From Treponema sp. (GTDB taxonomy: Bacteria; Spirochaetota; Spirochaetia; Treponematales; Treponemataceae), in contig JAILNY010000090.1 in assembly GCA_024691105.1 (NCBI GenBank), forward strand, positions 1 through 18,431: a stretch of DNA of 18,431 bases, in the 5' to 3' direction. A program made the translations under genes and the position numbers. Below, piece by piece: positions 6,279-15,000 of this stretch (within the stretch, counting starts at the first letter, position 1; each line of letters starts with the position of its first letter). The notes under the pieces are model-generated. The model saw only the letters and a list, made by a program, of their open reading frames with translations, had not been told where the DNA came from and searched no databases.

Positions 6279-7016
6279 TCAATAAAAATTAGATTCAAGA
6301 GTAAAGCCGTAGCTTCCATGCCCCGGATAGACTGCAGTCTTTTTTGGAAGCGTCTCCATTATATGACAGAGGCTTTTCTTTATCGCAATTTCATCCCCGC
6401 CATATAAATCAGTGCGCCCGTAAGAGCAGTAAAAAACCGTGTCTCCCGAAATCAAAACATTTTCAACATCGTTATAAAAACACACAGAACCCTTTGAGTG
6501 CCCCGGTGTATGAAGCACTTTCCAGTGCGAAAGCGCATTCATAACCGCCTCAATATCAGGCGCGCACGCTGCTCCGGCAAAAGCAGAAATTATTGTCTCA
6601 GGCAAAATATATTTATCTAATGAAGCACCGTCGTGCAAAATAATATCGGCATCAGGAAGACCTGAAAGACACGATACAATTTCAAATTCATCTGCGCCGA
6701 CAGCCGCAAGAAATTTATTTTGAACAAAAGCTGAATTTTTTCCAATACATTCAACATCTTCAGAATGTATTGCAACAGGAAGCGACGGCCATTTTTCTTT
6801 TAAGGTTTTCAAACCCATTACATGATCAAAATGGCCGTGCGTTAAAAAGATTCCGACCGGCACAAGACCCTTCTGTTCAACATAATCAATTACAGAGTTT
6901 TCATCCCCCGTAAGACTTGAGCAGGCAGGGTCAACAATAAACACAGCCTGTCCCGCAAGCGGAACAATCCATGTGTTTACGCCAAGTATTCCTGTTTGTA
7001 CCGGTTCTAATTCCAT
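6279..7016 (-). CDS. Metallo-beta-lactamase-fold hydrolase, glyoxalase II-like
   Basis: This is a 245-residue cytosolic hydrolase with a complete binuclear metal site: TH60GH62FD64H65, HTPGH173, SGD192TVF and YPGH233G. GRTDL at 200-204 is typical of the hydroxyacylglutathione-hydrolase-like branch. The substrate is probably a thioester or other small-molecule ester, but this branch is diverse and no specific reaction can be assigned. The start at 7014-7016 is chosen because AGGAG lies 5 bases upstream and the protein then opens MELEPVQTGILGVNTW, as in relatives. The frame runs 15 codons further upstream through a GC-rich palindrome, which is rejected. It is the last gene of a minus-strand cluster with the DbpA-like gene upstream (51-base gap). 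Confidence 0.88.
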   Translation of the reverse strand: MELEPVQTGILGVNTWIVPLAGQAVFIVDPACSSLTGDENSVIDYVEQKGLVPVGIFLTHGHFDHVMGLKTLKEKWPSLPVAIHSEDVECIGKNSAFVQNKFLAAVGADEFEIVSCLSGLPDADIILHDGASLDKYILPETIISAFAGAACAPDIEAVMNALSHWKVLHTPGHSKGSVCFYNDVENVLISGDTVFYCSYGRTDLYGGDEIAIKKSLCHIMETLPKKTAVYPGHGSYGFTLESNFY

Positions 7017-7029
7017 TAAAACTCCTGCA

Positions 7030-7045
7030 AAAGCCGCGCGGCTTT
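7030..7045. repeat. Perfect 16-base palindrome
   Basis: A perfect palindrome AAAGCCGCGCGGCTTT lies between the DbpA-like and metallo-hydrolase genes. Read on the minus strand it is followed by TTTGC and then the AGGAG ribosome site, so it could act as a weak terminator, an RNA processing hairpin, or a structure that controls access to that site. Confidence 0.5.
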
Positions 7046-7067
7046 CAGCGCGACCCCGCACTGATTT

Positions 7068-7832
7068 TTATACTAAATAGCTTGAACTTTCAGAAGAAGA
7101 TGCCGGCGAAGAAAAACCTTCTGTATTTGCAGCTTTTTCTGCTGCTGCGTATGCTTCTGCATCGTCTTTTACCTGCTCGTATTCTGGATTTGAATATCCT
7201 GAATCTACCGATGAAGGGATTGTTTCTTCAGGAGAAGCTTCTTCGTCCTTCTGGCGTGAATAGCTTACAGAAAGCTTTCTTCCGCGGTAGTCATATCCGT
7301 TAAGAGCATTGATTGCTTTGTCTGCATCTTCTGTAAAGAGCTGAACAAATGAATAATTTGCAAGAACACGAATGTCCCCGATGCGGTCACGTTCAAGACC
7401 TGCAACGCTGATCAAAAGACCAACGAGGTCGCGTGGATAAACGCGGCGGTTACGACCGATTCCTACAAAGATTGTTGTTGCAAGAGCTTCATCAATCTGA
7501 ACTCTAGGACGTGGTGTACGTGTTTCTGTATTCTCTGCAGCAGTTTCTCTTTTTTCCTGACGGAAATCATTTCTTGTGTTTTCTTTACGATAGTCATTTT
7601 TGCGTGAACGATCGTTATTAAATTCTCTTCTTGGTCTGTAGTGACTACCGCTCAATTTTGTAAGGTAAGCAGCAACATACATTCTTAATGTAAAAGGAAC
7701 ATTTTTTTTGTAAACCTTTTTAATGTCATTAAGCAAATCAGGATTTTCTTCAGTTTTTACTTTTTCAACTGCATTCTGCAAAAAAGCAGCAAGCTGATCT
7801 AAATCAATTTCGTTTTCTCTTCTAAAAGACAT
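7068..7832 (-). CDS. Stand-alone DbpA-type RNA-binding protein
   Basis: This is a 254-residue protein. Residues about 1-60 are helical. Residues about 62-112 form an Arg/Asn/Lys-rich disordered linker. Residues about 118-193 match the RNA-binding module found at the C-terminus of DbpA-type DEAD-box helicases: IFVGIGRNRRVYPRDLVGLL, then IGDIRVLANYSFVQLF and GYDYRGRKLSVSYS. The tail (195-254) is acidic and Ser/Ala-rich. In DbpA this module recognises structured 23S rRNA; here there is no helicase part, so it may be an RNA chaperone or a ribosome-assembly partner of a helicase encoded elsewhere (inference). An AGGGG ribosome site lies 8 bases upstream. It follows the UPF0158-GNAT gene by 24 bases in the same direction. 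Confidence 0.85.
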   Translation of the reverse strand: MSFRRENEIDLDQLAAFLQNAVEKVKTEENPDLLNDIKKVYKKNVPFTLRMYVAAYLTKLSGSHYRPRREFNNDRSRKNDYRKENTRNDFRQEKRETAAENTETRTPRPRVQIDEALATTIFVGIGRNRRVYPRDLVGLLISVAGLERDRIGDIRVLANYSFVQLFTEDADKAINALNGYDYRGRKLSVSYSRQKDEEASPEETIPSSVDSGYSNPEYEQVKDDAEAYAAAEKAANTEGFSSPASSSESSSYLV

Positions 7833-7856
7833 AAAAATTACCCCTAAATAAAAAAA

Positions 7857-8762
7857 TTAATTTGCAAACAATGAAGCAATATAACCTGAACCAATCTGTT
7901 TAAAACCTGAACATAACAATAAAGGTGTAATGGACTCAGGAATAATTGTGTTTGCAATAAGTACCCACTTATAATGGCGGTTTTTCAATTCGGCTAATGA
8001 CTGTTCAAAAAGTTTTCTGCCAATTCCAAGACCGCGGAAATTCTTGTGCACAAAAAAACTGGTGAGTAAAGCAGTATTTGGTGCATTTTTTAGACATGGT
8101 GCAAAAACAGCACAACCTGTAAATTCTTTTGATAAAGATCTGCATACAAATCCGCAGGCCTTTTCTCCAAAACCGTCTTCGGCTTTAGACTTTAATTCCT
8201 CCGATATTGCATGAGCAATTTCTTCAGGTAATGCAGCACAATAGTCTTCTGCAACAGAATCAAGACAATCTAAAACTTCTTTTCTGTCGCTTTTAAAATC
8301 ATACGGCGAAAACATAAAGTCATCACAAAGTAAATCATCTGTTTCTTCTACTTCGCAATCTAATTTTTCAAGACCCCATGTTTCTCGCAAAGAGTTATAC
8401 CATTGGTTTACATAACTAATAAGCTTTTTATTTTTGAAATAATGCCACTTTTTTTCAACCTCAGGATACGACTTTATTACATTCTTAAATCCTCTGAATA
8501 CCCCCCTTCCAGAACGCAGCACTGTCAGCAAATCATTTCTGGCAATCGGTGAACGAAGCTCATTTACAAATTCTTCCATAATAGAAAAGCCATCTTTAGA
8601 GCTCCACTCCGGAAGCTCGTAAAACGAATCTTCGTCACACTCAACAAAATTTGTTTTTTCTATCAATGAGTTTGATTCAGCGTCGACAGCAAATTTTTTT
8701 TCCTGATTTTCAAGAGCAGAAATAATTGAATCTACCAGCTCGTCCGTTAATTCAAACGTCAT
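7857..8762 (-). CDS. UPF0158 domain fused to GNAT acetyltransferase
   Basis: This is a 301-residue protein of two parts. Residues about 1-135 resemble UPF0158: an acidic start, then IMEEFVNELR, LLTVLRSGRGVFRGFKNVI and EVEKKWHYFKNKKLISYVNQW. Residues about 165-301 are a GNAT N-acetyltransferase with SFFVHKNF followed by the acetyl-CoA loop R243-G-L-G-I-G248 and a downstream WVLIANT/CSGFKQIG segment. Substrate is unknown. UPF0158 proteins are normally single-domain and functionally uncharacterised, so the fusion may link that module to acetylation of a protein or small molecule. It begins 12 bases after the clpP-type stop with no clear ribosome site. The frame is continuous, so this is a true fusion rather than a read-through artefact. 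Confidence 0.8.
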   Translation of the reverse strand: MTFELTDELVDSIISALENQEKKFAVDAESNSLIEKTNFVECDEDSFYELPEWSSKDGFSIMEEFVNELRSPIARNDLLTVLRSGRGVFRGFKNVIKSYPEVEKKWHYFKNKKLISYVNQWYNSLRETWGLEKLDCEVEETDDLLCDDFMFSPYDFKSDRKEVLDCLDSVAEDYCAALPEEIAHAISEELKSKAEDGFGEKACGFVCRSLSKEFTGCAVFAPCLKNAPNTALLTSFFVHKNFRGLGIGRKLFEQSLAELKNRHYKWVLIANTIIPESITPLLLCSGFKQIGSGYIASLFAN

Positions 8763-8774
8763 AAACTAAAACCG

Positions 8775-9380
8775 TTATTTAATATTCTTTAAATCACCAC
8801 GATTAGAAATTACTTTGCTGATAAGTCCATATTCCAATGCCTCATCTGCACTAAGCCAGTAATCGTGGTCTGTATCTTTCTGAATCTGCTTTAATTCTTT
8901 TCCAGTTGCTTCTGCAATAATCTTATTTATCTTTGCCTTTGTCTTTGCAAGATTTTCTGCATGAATCTGAATGTCAGTTGCTGTTCCGCGCATTCCAGAA
9001 AGCGGCTGATGAATAAGATACTCGCTGTTAGGAAGTCCTACGCGGCGCTCTGCAGGAACGGCAAGCAGAATCAAAGCCGCAGCACTTGCAATAAGACCAT
9101 TTCCAATTAAAATAACAGGACACTTTACAAAGCGGATCATATCAAAAATTGCAAATCCTGCAGAAACATCACCACCAGGTGAATCAATAAAAACATAAAC
9201 AGGTTTTGCGCTGTCTGCTTCTAAAAGCAAAAGCTGCTTGTTGAATTTTTCTGCAAGGTCTTTATTTATTTCGCCAGACAGCAAAATCTGACGTGTCTTA
9301 AGAAATTTCTCAGAAAGTGCATCAGGAGTTTTTCCCTTCTTTGCTTCTTCCTTTTCTTCATCTAAATAAATTCTACTCAT
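8775..9380 (-). CDS. clpP: ClpP-type serine protease subunit, divergent paralogue
   Basis: This 201-residue protein would form the proteolytic chamber used by a Clp ATPase in the cytoplasm. The triad appears intact: Ser99 in GLIASAAA, His124 in LIHQPLSG and Asp173 in DHDYWLSADEA. FIDSPGGDVSAGFAIFDMI is the classic substrate-binding region. The nucleophile context (LIASAA rather than QAASMG) and the charged N-terminus are unusual, matching a second ClpP-type paralogue as seen in treponemes rather than the main ClpP; that paralogy is inferred. It is not adjacent to clpX or tig. It leads a four-gene minus-strand cluster. There is no ribosome site; the promoter's -10 ends 6 bases before the ATG. 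Confidence 0.9.
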   Translation of the reverse strand: MSRIYLDEEKEEAKKGKTPDALSEKFLKTRQILLSGEINKDLAEKFNKQLLLLEADSAKPVYVFIDSPGGDVSAGFAIFDMIRFVKCPVILIGNGLIASAAALILLAVPAERRVGLPNSEYLIHQPLSGMRGTATDIQIHAENLAKTKAKINKIIAEATGKELKQIQKDTDHDYWLSADEALEYGLISKVISNRGDLKNIK

Positions 9381-9386
9381 AGTAAT

Positions 9387-9415
9387 AATATAGTAAAAAA
9401 AACGCCAAATAGCAA
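9387..9415 (-). promoter_or_regulatory. clpP-type gene promoter, leaderless
   Basis: On the minus strand a -35 TTGCTA (9410-9415) and -10 TATATT (9387-9392) are separated by exactly 17 bases. Six bases separate the -10 from the ATG, so the predicted transcription start falls at or beside the start codon. The spacer contains a run of eight T. Confidence 0.65.
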
Positions 9416-9480
9416 CCTTAAATTACAGCGCCGCACCGCCAAAATTGTGCGGCATACGAGGCCACCTAAAATTACAGCGC
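9415..9480. repeat. 17-base direct repeat enclosing a hairpin
   Basis: ACCTTAAATTACAGCGC (9415-9431) recurs with one mismatch at 9464-9480, where it covers the last codons and stop of mazG. Between the copies is an inverted repeat GCCGCAC (9430-9436) / GTGCGGC (9447-9453) with a 10-base loop. The left copy touches the -35 box of the clpP-type promoter. The hairpin may end transcription of the prfA-mazG operon, although no T run follows it. The layout suggests a short duplication or insertion at the 3' end of mazG. Confidence 0.6.
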
Positions 9481-10380
9481 TTTTTCCTTTGCCTCGTTCC
9501 AGAATTTGTCCATCTCGTCAAGTTTTCCGCTTACCATCTCCTGGCCGGTTTCTTTCATGCGCTTTTGAACATACGAAAAACGCTTATAAAACTTTTCATT
9601 TGTAGAGTTAAGTGCAGTCTCAGGATCAACTCCAAGATGACGCGCGTAATTTACAACCGCAAAAAGTAAATCACCGATTTCGCCTTCAAGCGCTTTCTGG
9701 GCATCGTCCGCTTTTTTAGAAGATTTCATTTCAAAAACCTTTGCGTCCTGCAAATTCTTTGCCTCATCCCGCGCAACACGCGCTTCTTCCACTTCTAAAA
9801 GCTCTTCTGTAATCTTTGCCTTTACGTCTTCTAAATTATCCCAGTCAAAGCCTTTTTTGGCTGCCTTTTTCTGCATCTTATAAGCGCGCAAAAGCGGCGG
9901 AAATCCCCGTGGAACTTCATCAAGAATACAGTCGGTCTTTCGGCCTTCAACATTTTCTTTAATTCTGTCCCACTGCGACAAAACCTGCTCACCGTTTTTT
10001 ACAGGTGAATTTGCTTCTGACCGACCTTCGCTTTCAGGGAACACATGCGGATGGCGGCGAATCAGTTTTTCTGCAAGCTCGTTCAAAACCTGAGCAACCG
10101 TAAAATCGCCGCGCTGCTCATACATATAACTTATCATCGTCGCATTAAGCATCACGTCCCCAAGCTCTTCCTTTGCATGAAGCGAATCTTCCTGAGTAAT
10201 TGCGTCGACTGCTTCAAAAACTTCTTCGATCAAATCACGCCGCATCGAAAGCGGTGTCTGCTCTTTGTCCCACGGGCAGCCTTCTGGACAACGCAGGATT
10301 TTTACGACATTATAAAGCCTCTCAAATGCTTTTTGTGCCGTGTTGAATTCTCCCTTTAAAACCAAATCAAAATCAGGCAT
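9472..10380 (-). CDS. mazG: Nucleoside triphosphate pyrophosphohydrolase MazG
   Basis: This is a 302-residue tandem MazG-domain enzyme that hydrolyses (d)NTPs to monophosphates and pyrophosphate in the cytoplasm. The first domain shows CPWDKEQT, E52-E53-x-x-E56 and E71-E72-x-x-D75, then RRHPHVF. The second shows E192-E193-x-x-E196 and E-I-G-D237-LLFAVVNYARHLG, with CILDEVPRGFPPLLRA joining them. It is about 40 residues longer than the E. coli protein (263); a charged Lys/Ala/Glu-rich insert at about 200-230 accounts for most of this. The ATG overlaps the pth stop by 8 bases, and an AAGGTG site within the pth coding end serves as ribosome site. It is the last gene of the prfA operon. Confidence 0.95.
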   Translation of the reverse strand: MPDFDLVLKGEFNTAQKAFERLYNVVKILRCPEGCPWDKEQTPLSMRRDLIEEVFEAVDAITQEDSLHAKEELGDVMLNATMISYMYEQRGDFTVAQVLNELAEKLIRRHPHVFPESEGRSEANSPVKNGEQVLSQWDRIKENVEGRKTDCILDEVPRGFPPLLRAYKMQKKAAKKGFDWDNLEDVKAKITEELLEVEEARVARDEAKNLQDAKVFEMKSSKKADDAQKALEGEIGDLLFAVVNYARHLGVDPETALNSTNEKFYKRFSYVQKRMKETGQEMVSGKLDEMDKFWNEAKEKAL

Positions 10381-11026
10381 TTACGTTCACCTTTCCCCAT
10401 TGTGCAATAAGTCTTGAAGGATCTGCGCTAAGCAAAACCTTTGCAAGCAAAAAGCCAGCCTTCTCGTAAACAAGGCTCATTGTAATTGAATCATCTTTAG
10501 AAAAATTACTCAAAACATAATCTGCAATATTTACGTTGTCAGGTTTTCCGATTCCAAAACGAAGACGCCAGAAATCTGCAGTTCCTAAAATCTGTTTTGT
10601 CGAACGCAGCCCATTATGGCCTGCAAGTCCGCCTGACCACTTAAGACTAAAAAATCCCGGCTTAAGCTCAAGTTCATCGTGAACGACTAAAACTTCTTCC
10701 GGTTTAATTTTATAGAACTTACAAACCTCACCGATGCTCTCGCCCGAAAGGTTCATGTATGTTTCAGGCTTTAAGAAAAATATTTTTGAAGGCACCGTTT
10801 TTGGAACAACAGGCCCTTCTCCGTTTTTAGAAAGCTCCGGATAAAACTGAACTGCATAATTTACAAAGTCTGAATAATCAAGGCTTGCAATCTGTCCACG
10901 GAATTTAGTCTGAAAATTAAGCCGCCCATAAAACGGAAGACTGTCCGCAAACTGCCATGCTGTATTATGCCGTGTCTTTTCGTATTCTTTGCCGTAGTTT
11001 CCTAAAAACGCAACCAGCTGAATCAT
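10373..11026 (-). CDS. pth: Peptidyl-tRNA hydrolase
   Basis: This cytoplasmic enzyme frees tRNA from peptidyl-tRNAs that drop off the ribosome. Family residues are visible: N10 and H20 in FLGNYGKEYEKTRHN, N92 in YMNLSG, D117 in HDELELKPG, and N138 in GLAGHNGLRS. At 217 residues it exceeds the usual 190-195; residues about 45-80 include a roughly 20-residue insert (NYAVQFYPELSKNGEGPVVP) before the FLKPETYMN strand. Its ATG overlaps the prmC stop by 4 bases, with GGAG 7 bases upstream inside prmC, so translation is likely coupled. It sits between prmC and mazG. Confidence 0.96.
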   Translation of the reverse strand: MIQLVAFLGNYGKEYEKTRHNTAWQFADSLPFYGRLNFQTKFRGQIASLDYSDFVNYAVQFYPELSKNGEGPVVPKTVPSKIFFLKPETYMNLSGESIGEVCKFYKIKPEEVLVVHDELELKPGFFSLKWSGGLAGHNGLRSTKQILGTADFWRLRFGIGKPDNVNIADYVLSNFSKDDSITMSLVYEKAGFLLAKVLLSADPSRLIAQWGKVNVNA

Positions 11027-12003
11027 ATTTTTTCTCCTATAGTAACGCGCTCTTGTCCTTCAAGATCTTTAACAGTATGAATGTTTTTAAATCCTGCGCT
11101 CTCAAAAATACCGCGCACTTTATCCGTGTGATACTCTCCGCTTTCCATCAAAAAAACGCCGCCTTCATTTAACGCATCAAACGCCATCGGAACAAGCCGG
11201 CGGATTATCGCAAGCCCGTCATCGCTTACACAGCCCGCGCTCACTTCCGCATCGACATCTCCGTCCAGTGCCAGGCGCGGCTCGCTTCTTCCATCAAGTA
11301 AGAGTTCTTCTACCATTGCGTGCGGCACGTAAGGCGGATTAGACACAATCACATCAAAGTCCTTTCTTCCGCACAATAAATCGCCCTGCAAAAAATCTGT
11401 TGTTGCCGCACTCTTGTCACCAAAAATTTTCTGATAATTTTTTTTCGCGACTTCAAGTGCCGCACTGCTTAAATCCGTCATCGTAAGTTTTAGACTTTCA
11501 AGCGAGCCGCGCCCCAAAGATGCTTGTGAAGTAACTAATGAATGCAGTACACTCAATCCCACGCAGCCAGAGCCCGTGCAGATATCTGCGATTTTAAGTC
11601 CGCGTGTTTCGTTTGAGATCGCCGCTGTTGATGCATTCGGCCCAGGTTGTAAACTGTTCGCGCTCGACGAGGTCTGCGCAATTGCCCGCAACGTTTCTTC
11701 AACTAAAATCTCTGTATCAGGCTTTGGAATCAAAACATCCGGCGTTACTAAAAATTCAATTCCATAAAATTCTTTCTTTCCTGTTATATACGCAACCGGA
11801 AGTCCCGTCTCACGCTTAGAAACAAATTCTAAAAACCGGGAACATTCAGCATCCGTTAAAACCCTGTCACGATGAGAAAGAATATAAGTTTTGTCAACAT
11901 TAAGAATATGCTGCAAAAAACAGTCAACATCTAAAACGGGCGTCGCAAAACCTGCACCGCTCAATTTTTTTACAGCATCAGCTCTAACTGCGTTCAGGGT
12001 CAT
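11023..12003 (-). CDS. prmC: Release-factor glutamine methyltransferase PrmC
   Basis: This SAM-dependent enzyme methylates the Gln of the GGQ motif in release factors. Marks are IPKPDTEILVE at 92-102, the SAM loop DICTGSGCVGLS at 140-151, and the catalytic NPPYVP at 222-227. The N-terminal helical domain and PVAYITGKKEFYG are typical. It is 326 residues against about 277 in E. coli; a Ser/Ala/Pro/Asn-rich insert at about 108-135 and a smaller one at about 158-170 account for the excess. The ATG lies within the end of the c-di-GMP regulator gene (20-base overlap), with only a distant GGA upstream. PrmC normally sits beside prfA, its substrate's gene; here it is separated from prfA by the regulator. 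Confidence 0.94.
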   Translation of the reverse strand: MTLNAVRADAVKKLSGAGFATPVLDVDCFLQHILNVDKTYILSHRDRVLTDAECSRFLEFVSKRETGLPVAYITGKKEFYGIEFLVTPDVLIPKPDTEILVEETLRAIAQTSSSANSLQPGPNASTAAISNETRGLKIADICTGSGCVGLSVLHSLVTSQASLGRGSLESLKLTMTDLSSAALEVAKKNYQKIFGDKSAATTDFLQGDLLCGRKDFDVIVSNPPYVPHAMVEELLLDGRSEPRLALDGDVDAEVSAGCVSDDGLAIIRRLVPMAFDALNEGGVFLMESGEYHTDKVRGIFESAGFKNIHTVKDLEGQERVTIGEKI

Positions 12004-15000
12004 TTTGATTAATTATCCTGTTAATAATGCCCGTTGCTTCTTTTTGTATATACTGAACAACCGCAGGAGTTCCGCCCCAGCTGATTGCCTTTAAGCGTGC
12101 AAAATATTTTTGTCCGTTTATGGTAGATTCAACTTCAACAAAATCATCAGCCGGATCAAGATTTCTAACACAGTTTTTACACTGAGTCGTTCTCTTTCTG
12201 AAAATCTCGTAGCATTTTTTTCCGACACAGTCACGTTTTTCTTTTCCTAAAATTTCACAGGCATTTTTATTTACATACAAAACTTCGCCATCAGCTTTTG
12301 ATGTAATGACAACCGCGTCAGTAAATTCATCCAAAAGCCAGTCCATATTTCTGTAGAACATAAACGACGGAAGAACCGACTGCCCGTTATAAATCTGGAA
12401 CTGATTTTTTCCAAAACGTTTGCTGGAAAGAAGTGCCATATCCGCATTGTTGTAAAGTGTCTGATAATCCTGCGCATACTGCGGTGCAAGACATGCACCA
12501 ATGGAACAAGTCACATTAATATCTTCCATCATAAACGAAAGATTTTTACACAGAACATCAAGCTTTGTATCAAGCTTTGACTTTGAAATTTTCTTTGGAA
12601 GGAATATTGCAAATTCATCTCCGCCCATTCGGCAGATTACATCCTGTTCCCTAAACGATGCATGCAAAACTTCTGCGACCTTTCTTAAAGTTTCGTCGCC
12701 TTTGATATGACCGTAAGTGTCATTAACCTCTTTAAAGTTATCAACATCAATCATTACAAACACGGCATTATGATCTGAACCTTGCGCAAAAAAATCATTT
12801 ACGCGGGACTCAATAACCTTTCGTGTATAAAGACCAGTCAATGCATCTTTGTTTACCGCAAGTTCTGCTGCAAGAAGTTCTTTATTTACCTGCTTTTCAT
12901 ATTCAAGCTTTTTGATTTTTGAATTTATCAAAGCATTATTTACGCGGTGACGAAGAATTGTCGTATTGTATGGTTTAGAAATAAAGTCATCCGCACCAAT
13001 CGAAAGCGCGCGCTCTTCAGATTCCTCTTCACCCTGAGATGTAACGACAACCGGAATATCCTTTGTCTCTTTATTCTGACGAAGCTTTTTTAATAGCTGA
13101 TAACCGTCCATAACCGGCATCAAAAGGTCCATAAGGATTATCGAAATCTCTTCTTTGCTGTTCTGAATAAATTTCCATGCCTGCTCGCCGTCAATCGCTT
13201 CTGCAATATCATATTCATCCTTAAACATGTCGACGATAATCTTACGACTAAGTTCAATATCATCAACAACAAGCAGCAGGCCTTTTTTATTACCTTCAGA
13301 TTTTTTTACTTTTACCGGTTCGCGATTTATATATGTTACACTTGAGCTTGTAAGGTACATTTCTTTTACAGCACCTTTTTTCATAAGCTCAAAAAAATCT
13401 TCCTTACACAAAGGCTTTTCAAAATAAAATCCCTGAACATAATTACATTCCATCGAACTTAAAATTTTAATCTGTTCAGGTGTTTCAACACCTTCTGCGA
13501 CAACCGCAAGATTAAGCCACTTTGCAAGACTTATAACAAAACCTAAAATACCTTTTCCACTTGGTTTTTCAAGCTCGTTGCGAACAAAGCCCATGTCAAG
13601 CTTAAGAATATCCAGAGGAATTTCAGAAAGCATATTAAGCGAAGAATATCCCGAACCAAAGTCATCCATTTCTATCGGGAATCCTTTTTCGCGCAGTACA
13701 GTAACCGTCTTTATAATCTGTTCAGGATTATCAGTATAAGCACTTTCTGTAATTTCCAGGTGAAGATATTTTCTGTCAATTTTATATTTATTACTGAGTT
13801 CAACTAATGTCTTAGCAAGCTTTGGATTGAATATATCCGCGCGCGAAACATTCATCGAAACGCAAAAAGGTTTATTACCCATATCAATCCACTCGCGCAT
13901 ATCGCGGCAGACGCTTTCCCAGACAAACATATCAAGCGAGGTAATAAATCCGTTTTTTTCAAACAGCGGAATGAACGAAGACGGCGACATAAATCCAAGC
14001 TCAGGATTTTTCCATCGCACAAGAGCTTCGGCGCCTGCAACACATTCAGAAGCAAGCTCATACTTTGGCTGATAGAACACCTGAAACTCGCCGTTTTTAA
14101 GCGCAGTCTCCATCATATTTGTAATTGCAAGTGTATTGTGCATCTGCTGACGAATTTCATCTTCGTAATAAGCAACACACTTTCCATATTTACCCTTGAT
14201 GTTTTCTGCGGCAAGCATTGCACGGTCACACATTGCATCAATTTCAAGTGCCTTGTCGTGAACAAAATAAACACCGCAGCAGATTTTCAGTTTTAGTTTT
14301 ACACCAATTCGCGGAAGATATTTATTAAGACGCTCTGTAAGAATTAAAGTCTGCTCTTCATAAGTTTTTGATTTATGCGGAATCATGATATAAAAAATAT
14401 CCGCAGTAAATCTTGAAAGCACAGAATCTTCACCGGCTGTCTGTTCAAGAAGTTCACCAATCTTGTACAAAATTTTATCACCGATAGAAGTTCCGTAAGA
14501 ATCATTTACAAGCTTAAACTGTTCAACATCAATACAGACAATATCAAAATCTTCGTCGCTGCGTTCAAGTAAAACTTCGCGTGCCTTTGTCAAAAAATAC
14601 TGCTTGTTATGAACCGGTGTCAAATCATCTTTGATAACAAGATTAACAACCTTAACAGCTTCTACAAGATCGATTGTATTTTCAAGACGATGCTTGATAA
14701 TTTCCTGATTGTACGGACGCGAAATAAAATCATGCGCGCCAAGCGAAAGTGCTTTTTCTTCGTTTTCTACAGACCACTGATGATTAGATGCAATAACAGG
14801 AATTTTTGCCCAATCTTTTTCTTTGTGAATTGTCTTTAAAAGGTCATAGCCTTTTTTTTCAGGCATATCAAGATCAAGAATGATTGCAGAAATTCTTTTA
14901 AAATTTGTTTTTAAAATTCTAAGTGCATCAGAAACAGACGATGCAAGAATAACAGAATAATCAGGCTGTAACATTTTTGCGAGGACATTGAGATTTATCT

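Noticed and set aside
7017..7061. 15-codon N-terminal extension of the metallo-hydrolase
   Set aside because: It would translate the GC-rich palindrome and the ribosome site; AGGAG before the ATG at 7014-7016 supports the shorter form.
11576..14839. Open frames within prmC and the c-di-GMP regulator in other frames
   Set aside because: They are shadows of well-supported domains; none has a ribosome site or recognisable protein features.
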